From assembly GCA_021740645.1 (NCBI GenBank), contig JAIOZL010000007.1, positions 1 to 64,000 of the forward strand: a stretch of DNA of 64,000 bases. Reading direction: 5' to 3'. The position numbers and the translations under genes were made by a program. Under the pieces are notes generated by a model. The model was given only the letters and a program-made list of their open reading frames with translations, did no database searches and was not told the DNA's origin. Below, in pieces: positions 1 through 9,300 of the stretch (within the stretch, counting starts at the first letter, position 1; each line of letters opens with the position of its first letter). This DNA is from Bacteroidales bacterium (GTDB lineage Bacteria; Bacteroidota; Bacteroidia; Bacteroidales; JAADJA01).

Positions 1-195
1 TCCGCCCCTATTTCTCTTTTTACGAACAAACATATCGTAAAAATAGGGCAAGACACCCACTTTTACAATATAATTTTATCTAAAAAACTGATATTGTGGC
101 AAATAAAAATTTAACAAAAAATCAATCCGGAAAACAGGAGATTAAAAGAAGTTTTTAACTATTAAGAAGACAAGGCTTGATAGCTTTTAATGAAG

Positions 196-231
196 ACCTA
201 ACAGGCTTTAAAAACCTGTTAGGTTTTTTTT
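196..231 (+). terminator. Rho-independent terminator-like hairpin (acctaacagg / cctgttaggt followed by T-run)
   Basis: Perfect 10-bp stem at 196-205/215-224 followed by T8; orientation fits + strand transcription entering from the left edge. Confidence 0.7.
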
Positions 232-1468
232 ATTTCGCCAACCAGTTTTCCGGATTCAATAAAGTTTTGCCTTTCCATAACTCAAAGTGCAATTCGGTTT
301 TCCCTTCCTTCTGATTAGTATAAACCGTGCCGATTATTTGCTTGGCTTCTACGATATCTCCTTTTTTCACCCGCACCGATCCCAGGTTAGAATAAACTGA
401 AAGGAATTCCCCGTGACGTATCATAATCACATAATTATAATTAGGGATCGACATGATACGGGTAACCTCCCCATCAAAAATTGCCCTGGCATCCATGTTT
501 TGATCCGTTAAAATATCAATCCCATTATTTTTGGTTTTTACCTGCTTAAGTATAGGATGTGGATGCTCACCAAAGGTAGCTGAAATAATGCCATTCTGTG
601 TAGGCCAGGGCAAGCCTCCCTTATTGTCCTGAAAATTGGCAGATAACTGCATTTCTTCAGGGGTAAGTGCAAATGTGCCAGTAGCCGTAGTACCCGATTT
701 TTTTGAGGCAAGTTTGATTTCTTCCGCAATAATTTTTTCTATTGCCTTTTGCAGTTTTTTAGCTGCTTTCTCCTTGTCCTTTATGGTATTTGCCAGTTCT
801 TTTTCCTTACGGTTAAGGCTGCGGTATATTGAGTTTTGCTGAGTTCGTGAATTTGCTAAACGATCCCGTTCTTCCTTCAGGGTAATAACCAATTCCATTT
901 TTTCAGCCTTATGTTTCTCAAGTTGGGCAATGGTTTGGTTAATTTCTTCCTGGGTATCAAATATCAACTGTACCTGTGTTTTTCGGTATACCGCATATTG
1001 CTGGTAATATTTCAAACGACGGTAAGCCTGGTTAAAATCTGAAGCTGAAAAAACAAACATCAACCGGTCGAATGAACTCCGGTTTTTATAGGCATAATAA
1101 ATTATATCTGCATATTCCTCATTCAAGTTTTGCAAGTCGTTATTCAGATCACTTAAAATCTGGTTATTTAAATCAATTTGCTGATCAGCAGTTTTAATTT
1201 GCTGGTTGATGGTTTCAATAAGTTTTTCTCTGGATAAAATCTGGTTTTTAAGAAGGATCAGCTGATTGAGTGTGGTCTTTTTTGTGTTTTGTGTTTCTTC
1301 CAGCAGTTGGGTATTGTATTTTATCTCTTCTTCTATTTTGATTTTATCCTGCTGCAACTTTTCTTTATCATCCTGGGCCATAAGCCTGAACTGAAACAGA
1401 ATAAACAACAGGAATATCCACATAAAACCCTTTCGGGAGGGGATTAATATTTTATCACTTTTTACCAC
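230..1468 (-). CDS. Murein hydrolase activator EnvC-like / M23 family peptidase with N-terminal coiled coil
   Basis: Signal peptide, long coiled coil, C-terminal degenerate LytM/M23 domain (IMIRHGEFLSVYSNLGSVRVKKGDIVEAKQIIGTV..ELHFELWKG). Confidence 0.85.
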   Translation of the reverse strand: MVKSDKILIPSRKGFMWIFLLFILFQFRLMAQDDKEKLQQDKIKIEEEIKYNTQLLEETQNTKKTTLNQLILLKNQILSREKLIETINQQIKTADQQIDLNNQILSDLNNDLQNLNEEYADIIYYAYKNRSSFDRLMFVFSASDFNQAYRRLKYYQQYAVYRKTQVQLIFDTQEEINQTIAQLEKHKAEKMELVITLKEERDRLANSRTQQNSIYRSLNRKEKELANTIKDKEKAAKKLQKAIEKIIAEEIKLASKKSGTTATGTFALTPEEMQLSANFQDNKGGLPWPTQNGIISATFGEHPHPILKQVKTKNNGIDILTDQNMDARAIFDGEVTRIMSIPNYNYVIMIRHGEFLSVYSNLGSVRVKKGDIVEAKQIIGTVYTNQKEGKTELHFELWKGKTLLNPENWLAK

Positions 1469-1485
1469 AGGATAAAATTAGCATA

Positions 1486-2352
1486 TTATTGCATTGGCGA
1501 ATACTTCGAACTAATCTTAAATGGAAATTTCTGGGGTTGGTCTAATTCAATCCTGGAACAATTGAGGTCGACAAATATTTCAAAATCAGCCATAATTTCA
1601 TATTGAATCATGTATGGGAACAATTGGTCTCCAAGCAATTGGAAGTCAGAATAGTTTGCATTTAGCTTCTCCGTTTCCTTTCTGAGCTCCTTCATTTTCA
1701 AATGGGTAATTTTAAAGGTCTCCGGATCAAGGTAGATATTCTGTATATAAATACGCTCTGCATCATCTTGTGTCCGGATGTACTTTTTAAGTTTACTCCT
1801 TCCCGCTGTAACCAGATGATATTCCTTACTGTCGTAGCTTGCTCTGAATTTACCATCTTCGTAATAAGTGAGGTCATTCCCCAATAAAATGGATTGTAGC
1901 ACATCATAGTCAACATTAGTCTTCAACCAGTTGTTTACCACTCTGTAATCCCCCAGAAAGTAGGATTTGTTTAACCGGTTTATAAACTTTACGCTATCAG
2001 TAGTAATTAAAAGCCGGGCCATTTCAATTCCCATTGCCGGTGAAAAAGATACCCATATGGCACTATCTTTACGCATGCGTATTTGTCCTTTGAAGTTGGT
2101 TTTCTTTTGATCTATTATCAAGTCAATATTAAACCTGGCTTCTATCCAGTCAAACTTCAATTCATTTTCTTTCAGCTTAGTAAATAAATAGTCGGCTCCG
2201 TATTCTTTTAATGGCCCTTTAGCAATTTGACGGCTAGTTTTACAGCTATAGAGAATGGGAAAAATAATCAGGAAGAGCAAAAGCCATTTTTGAGTAGTTA
2301 CAGGAGTTTTCAACTTAATGATATTTGCTTTACAAGGAATAAGCCTATTCAT
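1486..2352 (-). CDS. DUF4292 domain-containing lipoprotein
   Basis: Internal start MNRLIPCK at about 2352 chosen over the longer ORF (to 2472), which overlaps the TPR gene; lipobox LYSC; DUF4292-like beta-rich body. Confidence 0.75.
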   Translation of the reverse strand: MNRLIPCKANIIKLKTPVTTQKWLLLFLIIFPILYSCKTSRQIAKGPLKEYGADYLFTKLKENELKFDWIEARFNIDLIIDQKKTNFKGQIRMRKDSAIWVSFSPAMGIEMARLLITTDSVKFINRLNKSYFLGDYRVVNNWLKTNVDYDVLQSILLGNDLTYYEDGKFRASYDSKEYHLVTAGRSKLKKYIRTQDDAERIYIQNIYLDPETFKITHLKMKELRKETEKLNANYSDFQLLGDQLFPYMIQYEIMADFEIFVDLNCSRIELDQPQKFPFKISSKYSPMQ

Positions 2353-4069
2353 GGTATGTTTTTTCTTCCACTTTTTTATCCAATAAATCTGATCCTTTAC
2401 CTGATTCTTTTGCTTTAATCCAAAGCTCAACGGCTCTTTCTTGGTTGTCCATCTTCCACTCCACATCACCAAGATGTTCCAAAATTACCGCATTATCTTC
2501 TGCTCCGTTGGATATGGCTTTTTCAATCCAAAACTTAGCTTCCTCATAATAGCCCATTTTAAAAAGCACCCATCCATAAGTATCCTGGTTGCTAGAAGAA
2601 TTAGGGGTTATCTCGGTGGCCCGTTTAGCCATTTTTGCAGCTTTCTCAAGATTTTCACCCCTCAGGGAAAGATAATAGGCATAATTATTTAAAACATAAT
2701 CATGGTCAGGATTTAAGGTCAAAACATTGTCATATGACTTATCTGACTTTTTATCATCTCCAATCTGGTTATAAGCATCACCCAGGTAAGCATAAAACTG
2801 GGCGAGTAAAGCATCATTGTTTACCACATAAAACAATCCATTTTCAAGAACCTTTATGCATTCATCCCAATTTTTTTCCTGGTAATATGCTCCTCCAGCA
2901 AATAAATATGGAATAGGTTGTTCCGGAAATAATTCAATGGTTTTCTTACTTTCTTGCAATATCGCTTTATTGTCCTGAAGTTCGGATTCAGTAAATAATA
3001 ATTGTTCCCAAACCAGGTATTTGCTGCTATCCAACTCAATTACCTTTCGAAAGGCATCCCTTGCTTTTTCAAACTGCTTATCCTGGTACAAAAAATCACC
3101 CTGAATAGAATATGCTTTAGGATCATTGGGATGCGTGGAGATTAACAGGTCGGATAGGCTGAAAGCTTCGTGCTTAAAATCATCATAGATTTCATTAACT
3201 GTATAATATCTTATGAGTATCTGAACTTTAGTATCAATATCCAGGTTAGGGTTAGCAAACCCAAGTTGTAATTTTTCAAATGCTTTATCCATCTGGCCAT
3301 TCTTTTTATAATAGTCGGCCATGGAAATATTAATGTAGGGGTTATCAGGATCAATTTCTGTGATTTTATTGTATGCTTCAAGGGCTTTATCATCCATACC
3401 ATTATCAAGGCAGGTTTCTGCTAAAATCGCATAATATTTAGTTTCATTGGGGAAAAACTCAATTAATTTTTCAATCTCTTCCACTGCTTTATTAATTTTC
3501 CCTTCTTGAATATAAATACTTTGTTTTTTCATACTGTACTCTTCTGTCACCCCGGCCCTTTCTTCTATCCTGTCGTAAACCTTAACAGCTTCCATTGGTT
3601 CGCCTGCATAAAGATAAGCCACTGCTAACTGGTTGTAATATTCCGGGTTGTTGGGCTTTAGTTCCACAATTTTTTCATACTCTTTTGTGGCTTCTGAATA
3701 CATTTCGAGCGATTGCAACAAACTCCCATATAAAAGATGATAATAAACATTCTCAGGATCGGTTTCGGTGGATGCCCGGGAGAACTCCAGAGACTCATTA
3801 ATTTTATTTTGCCGTGCATAAAGTTTTGCCAATTCATACATACTGGCCGCATCATTTGGATCTAACTCAAGGGCTTTTTTGAATAGTCTTTGCGCTTCAT
3901 CGTAATTTCCAATCAGCTTTTCCTTATTGGCATCAATAAAAACGCCGGCATTATCTACTCCTGCCTTTTGGTTTCCCCTTGATGCCTTTGTACCTGTTTG
4001 AGTTGATTTACAGGAGACAAGTAAAAACCCAGCCAATAAAAGAAGAAGGCTTATATTTCTAATGATCAT
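2345..4069 (-). CDS. Tetratricopeptide repeat lipoprotein
   Basis: Lipobox LLVSCKS and many TPR units (e.g. AASMYELAKLYARQNKINESLEFSRASTETDPEN). Confidence 0.9.
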   Translation of the reverse strand: MIIRNISLLLLLAGFLLVSCKSTQTGTKASRGNQKAGVDNAGVFIDANKEKLIGNYDEAQRLFKKALELDPNDAASMYELAKLYARQNKINESLEFSRASTETDPENVYYHLLYGSLLQSLEMYSEATKEYEKIVELKPNNPEYYNQLAVAYLYAGEPMEAVKVYDRIEERAGVTEEYSMKKQSIYIQEGKINKAVEEIEKLIEFFPNETKYYAILAETCLDNGMDDKALEAYNKITEIDPDNPYINISMADYYKKNGQMDKAFEKLQLGFANPNLDIDTKVQILIRYYTVNEIYDDFKHEAFSLSDLLISTHPNDPKAYSIQGDFLYQDKQFEKARDAFRKVIELDSSKYLVWEQLLFTESELQDNKAILQESKKTIELFPEQPIPYLFAGGAYYQEKNWDECIKVLENGLFYVVNNDALLAQFYAYLGDAYNQIGDDKKSDKSYDNVLTLNPDHDYVLNNYAYYLSLRGENLEKAAKMAKRATEITPNSSSNQDTYGWVLFKMGYYEEAKFWIEKAISNGAEDNAVILEHLGDVEWKMDNQERAVELWIKAKESGKGSDLLDKKVEEKTYHE

Positions 4070-4094
4070 AAATTAAGTTTCAAATTTCTACTAA

Positions 4095-4529
4095 TTATTG
4101 GGTCCCGGTACTTCCAAATCCTCCAGCACCACGCTCCGAGATTGCAAGCTCTTCAACCTCAACCCACTCGGCCTGAACATGACTGGCAATAACCATCTGT
4201 GCGATCCGTTCTCCATCATTCACAACAAACTCCTCATTTGAAATGTTTGCCAAAATAATTTTTATTTCACCCCTGTAGTCCGCATCAATGGTTCCCGGTG
4301 TATTTAGCAAAGTGATCCCCTTTTTGATAGCCAGGCCGCTTCTAGGACGGATTTGAGCTTCATATCCTACCGGTAATTCAATAAACAATCCAGTGGGGAT
4401 AAGGCTCCGTTCCAATGGTTTTAATACAACGACCCCGTTAAGGTTTGCCCTGAGGTCCATTCCTGCAGATGCATTTGTTTCGTATGCAGGAAGATCATGT
4501 TTGCTTTGATTTACAATTTTAACTTTCAT
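4095..4529 (-). CDS. dut: dUTP diphosphatase
   Basis: Trimeric dUTPase motifs: [55 protein letters not shown]. Confidence 0.97.
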   Translation of the reverse strand: MKVKIVNQSKHDLPAYETNASAGMDLRANLNGVVVLKPLERSLIPTGLFIELPVGYEAQIRPRSGLAIKKGITLLNTPGTIDADYRGEIKIILANISNEEFVVNDGERIAQMVIASHVQAEWVEVEELAISERGAGGFGSTGTQ

Positions 4530-4626
4530 TTGATATAATATCCTGATTTAAAGGAACGCAAAAGTATATAAAAAAGTCCAGAAGAGGCGTTAAATGTTGT
4601 TAATAGCAAAGGCTCCCTCAAAAAAA

Positions 4627-6117
4627 TTACGAGGGTTTTATGTAGGTGATTTTTTTCTCAAAGTAATATACTATTCCCATAAAAATTATAAACAGCCCAC
4701 CGTTTAAAAGGATTTTGAATGGATATTCAGGTGAGATTAGTAGTTTGCTCATTACAAATAAACCGAATGCAAGCAAAGAATAAGAAAATATTTTTCTTAG
4801 ATCGTATGGAATTGGAAAGTATTTTCTTCCCCAAAAATAGGAAATGATCATCATCGCCAGATAACAACCAAGGTGTCCAAGTGATGCCCCCAGATAACTA
4901 AATTTAGGGACCAGTAATAGGTTCAATGTTATAGTAATGATCGATCCGATAACGGCTATTATGGCCCCAAATTTTGTTAGATCAGTTAATTTATACCAAA
5001 CTGAAAGATTATAAAATATTCCAAGGAATAAATTGGCCAATAATACGATTGGAACAATTCGCAAACCCACCCAATGCTCGGGGCCAATGAAGTATTTAAA
5101 CACATCAATAAACAAAGTAACTCCCAGGAAGATCAATAAACCAAAAATTACAAAATACTTCATCACATCCGCATACACTTGTTTTGCATTAATTTCCTTA
5201 GCCTGGGCGAAAAAGAAAGGTTCTGCGGCATACCTGAACATTTGGATAAAAAGGGTCATTAAAACTGCCAGTTTGAAGTTGGCACCATACACCCCAAGCT
5301 CACTCAATATGTAACGGTTCACGTCCTCCACACCTGCAGGGACAGGGGCCAGGTATTTAAAAATTATCTTATCGACCACTTCATTGATCATTCCTGAAAC
5401 ACCCACAATCAGCAAAGGCAAAGCATAAATCAGCATTTTTCGTAATAATTTTATACTTGGGCGAAGCTTTAGATGAAAAAGCTGGGGTAGGAGCATAAAA
5501 ATGCTTACAAGGCTGGCTATTAAGTTCGACACAAAAATATATCCCACTTTATATTCCGGATTGTAAAGGATCAACCAGGGAGAATCCGGGTTGTTTTTGT
5601 ACACCACATCACAGAACAATATGAAATATAAGTTCAATGCCACATTTACCGAAACTGTAATAATTTTCACAAAAGAGAACTTTATCGGCATTTTCAGATA
5701 ACGCAAATAGGCAAACTGAATGGCTGTGAAGGCATCGATACCAATTATTGCAGCCGCTAAAATAATATAGTCTTTATGTTCAGGGTATTTTAAAAAATCA
5801 GCAACTGGGCTGATAAAAATAACAACAAGTAAAATAAATAGCGCAGAAGTAGTAAAAATGCTTACCAGCGAAGTACTGAATACTTTGTTGGGTTCTTTAT
5901 CTTTTTCTGCAAATCTGAAAAAAGTAGTTTCCATCCCATACATCAACAGCACAAAGAAAAAGGCTATGTAGGCATACAATTCGGTTACTACACCATATTC
6001 CTCTCTCAATAATAACCGGGTATATAACGGAACAAGCAGGTAATTAAGAAGCCTGGGAACAATGGTTCCCAAACCATAAATTGCCGTTTGACCTGCCAGC
6101 TGCTTTATTGGATTCAA
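4627..6117 (-). CDS. Oligosaccharide flippase / polysaccharide biosynthesis protein (MATE/Wzx-like)
   Basis: 496 aa, about 12-14 hydrophobic segments, N-terminus QLAGQTAIYGLGTIVPRLLNYLLVPLYTRLL. Confidence 0.85.
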   Translation of the reverse strand: MNPIKQLAGQTAIYGLGTIVPRLLNYLLVPLYTRLLLREEYGVVTELYAYIAFFFVLLMYGMETTFFRFAEKDKEPNKVFSTSLVSIFTTSALFILLVVIFISPVADFLKYPEHKDYIILAAAIIGIDAFTAIQFAYLRYLKMPIKFSFVKIITVSVNVALNLYFILFCDVVYKNNPDSPWLILYNPEYKVGYIFVSNLIASLVSIFMLLPQLFHLKLRPSIKLLRKMLIYALPLLIVGVSGMINEVVDKIIFKYLAPVPAGVEDVNRYILSELGVYGANFKLAVLMTLFIQMFRYAAEPFFFAQAKEINAKQVYADVMKYFVIFGLLIFLGVTLFIDVFKYFIGPEHWVGLRIVPIVLLANLFLGIFYNLSVWYKLTDLTKFGAIIAVIGSIITITLNLLLVPKFSYLGASLGHLGCYLAMMIISYFWGRKYFPIPYDLRKIFSYSLLAFGLFVMSKLLISPEYPFKILLNGGLFIIFMGIVYYFEKKITYIKPS

Positions 6118-6317
6118 ATTACTTATCTTTTACCATTACAAATGTAAGTATTTTGGGATATCCATCTGGATTTCTTCAGCAAAGTGAACTACCAGCCTAT
6201 TTGTAATAAATATAAATTACGCTGATTTTTTGGCAAATCAGGATTTCCCTATAAATTTACCTACCAAAATTATTAGACATTTCGGTAAAATCAGGTCAAA
6301 CTAAATACAAAAAAAAG

Positions 6318-9300
6318 ATGTTATACAAATTACAGTTAGCTGTTATACTTGCCCTATTTTTTGCAGGTATACAAGGGACATCGCAGGTTGTTAAATATTC
6401 CGGCAATTGGGGAGCTGATGGCTTAACCCTAAAATCCCAACAAAACAATAAAGTACTTATCAATCATTCCACTACAGAATTTGCTTTGCAGGATGTAGAT
6501 GTAGATGGGATACCGATGAAAAGCATAAAAACACCTGGTGTTTTTCTTCCTAATGATGAAGGTGCACCCGACCTACCTGGTACAGGCAGGTATATTGCTA
6601 TCCCCCAGGGAGCTTCCGTTTCTGTTAATATTCTTGCACTTGAAAAGGAAGTTTTTAAGAATATCGAAGTGGCCCCTGCACCACGAATTCCATGGGATAC
6701 TGATAGTGGACCATTGTACTATGAAAAGAATAGTCAAATATACAGTAAGGATGAATTTTATCCGGCTAACACAGTTAATATTTCCGAAATTTCTCAAATA
6801 CGGGGAGTAGATGTTGTGATGCTTGGTGTTACCCCTTTCCAATATAATCCGATTACGAAAGAATTAATCGTGTATAAAAACATTGAAATCGAAGTCAATA
6901 TTGAAGGTGGTAATGGTCAGGTTGGCGACAACAGGTTAAGAAGTCGCTGGTGGGATCCTGTTGTGATGGATGCCGTGATCAATCCGGAAGCCATTCCTGA
7001 AATGGATTATTCAAAAAAAGGGAATTACTCAGATACCCCCGATTACGAATACCTGATCATTTGTCCTAATGATCCAACATTCCTGGCATGGGCTGATTCC
7101 ATCAAGGTATGGAGAACTCTTCAGGGGATCGTCACGGGTGTAGTTACCACAACGGAAGTAGGAGGCAATACTACTACAGCCATTGAATCCTATGTAAACA
7201 ATGCCTATAATACCTGGGCGGTACCCCCTGTTGCTGTTTTATTACTAGGGGATTATGGCACAAGTGGAAATACTGTTATTTCTCCAATTTATAACAGTTA
7301 TTGCGTTTCAGATAACATATTTTCAGATGTGGATGGCAACCATCTTCCTGAAATGGTTTTTGCAAGGATGACGGCCCAAAATGCTACCCATCTTGAAACA
7401 ATGATTACCAAGTTTTTGGATTACGAGCGCAATCCTCCCACTAACCCAAACTTTTACAACAACCCGATTACAGCTTGTGGATGGCAAACAGAAAGATGGT
7501 TCCAACTATGCTCAGAAGTGGTTGGTGGTTACTGGAAAGAAGTACAGGGAAAAACTCCCGTTAGAATCAATGAAGTATACAGTGGAACACCGGGTACTTC
7601 ATGGTCTACTGCAACCAATACGAGCACTGTAGTAAACTATTTTGGCCCTACGGGATTAGGATATATCCCGGCTACTCCTAATATACTGGGGGGATGGACC
7701 GGAGGTAATGCAACCGCTATAAATAATGCCATCAACAATGGTGCTTTCATGCTTCAGCATCGTGATCATGGTTACGAACAGGGATGGGGTGAGCCCTCTT
7801 ATTCATCTACCAATATCAACGGACTTACCAATACCGATTTGACATGGGTATTTTCAATTAACTGTTTAACCGGAAAATACAATTACAGTAGTGAGGTATT
7901 TACAGAAAAGTTCCATCGATACACCTATAATGGTCATAATTCAGGGGCATTAGGTTTAACTGCAGCCTCAGAAGTATCCTATTCATTTGTAAACGATGCT
8001 TTTGTGTGGGGAATATTCGATAATTTGTGGCCCGATTTTATGCCTGCATATGGCACTAATCCACCATCCAGGGATGTATTGCCGTCATTTGGGATGGCAG
8101 CAGGTAAATATTTTCTGGCACAGTCTTCATGGCCTTATAATACCAGCAATAAAGAAGTAACTTATAATCTCTTCCACCATCATGGAGATGCATTTACAAC
8201 TGTGTATTCTGAAGTGCCTCAATATTTATCGGTTTCCCATAGTTCAACCCTCTTAAGTGGTGCAACTTCATTTGTTGTAACTGCTAACAGTGGTTCATTC
8301 ATTGCATTAACTGTGAATGGAGAAATTATTGGTACTGCGAATGGAACCGGAAGCCCTGTTTCAATCAGCATTCCTGCGCAGAGTCCAGGCGATGAAATGA
8401 TTGTTACGGTTACCCGGCAAAACTATTACAGGTACTCATCAGATGTTTCAGTAATCCCTCCGAGTGGAGCATATGTGTCATATTTTAACCATACCATCAA
8501 TGATGCTTCAGGCAACAACAACGGACAAGCCGATTTCGGTGAAAATATTTTACTGAACATGACATTGAAAAATGAGGGAAGTTCTGCTGCTTATAACGTA
8601 AGTGCAAGCCTTGCTTCCACAGATCCCTATGTTACCATTACCGATACTTATCAAAGCTTTGGTACAATAGGAACAGGTGCAACCATCACGCAAAATAACG
8701 CCTATGCGATAAATATTTCTGATGATGTCCCCGACCAGCATACTGTTAGTTTTGAGTTACAAATTAGTGGTACAAGCGATGACACCTGGTTGTCCACCTT
8801 TAGTATTATACTAAATGCTCCCGAATTAGCCACAGGTTTATTAAGTATTGATGATGCTTCAGGTAACAATAATGGGAAACTGGACCCCGGTGAAACCGTG
8901 AATGTTATTATAGAAACCAGTAATTTGGGTCACAGTAATTCCCTAACTGCTATTGGGACATTAGCCTGTGCTCATCCCGATGTTAACATTAACTCAGGTA
9001 CATTCAATTTTGGAATTATCCCTACCGGAGCAAGTGAAAATGCTTCTTTCAGTGTTAGCATTGACCCGGGAGCATCCATTGGGACTTCTGTGAATTTTAT
9101 TTATGATGTTACTGCCGGTAATTATACAGCAAATGAAACGTATATGCAAGTGATTGGACAGATTCCTGTACTGATCCTTGACCTGGACCCAAATGCAAGT
9201 TCAGGTCCAATCATGGGGAATGCGATGGATGGATTATCTGTTCCCTTTGATTACCTCACATCATTTCCGCCTGATTTAAATATTTATACCTCTGTTTTTG

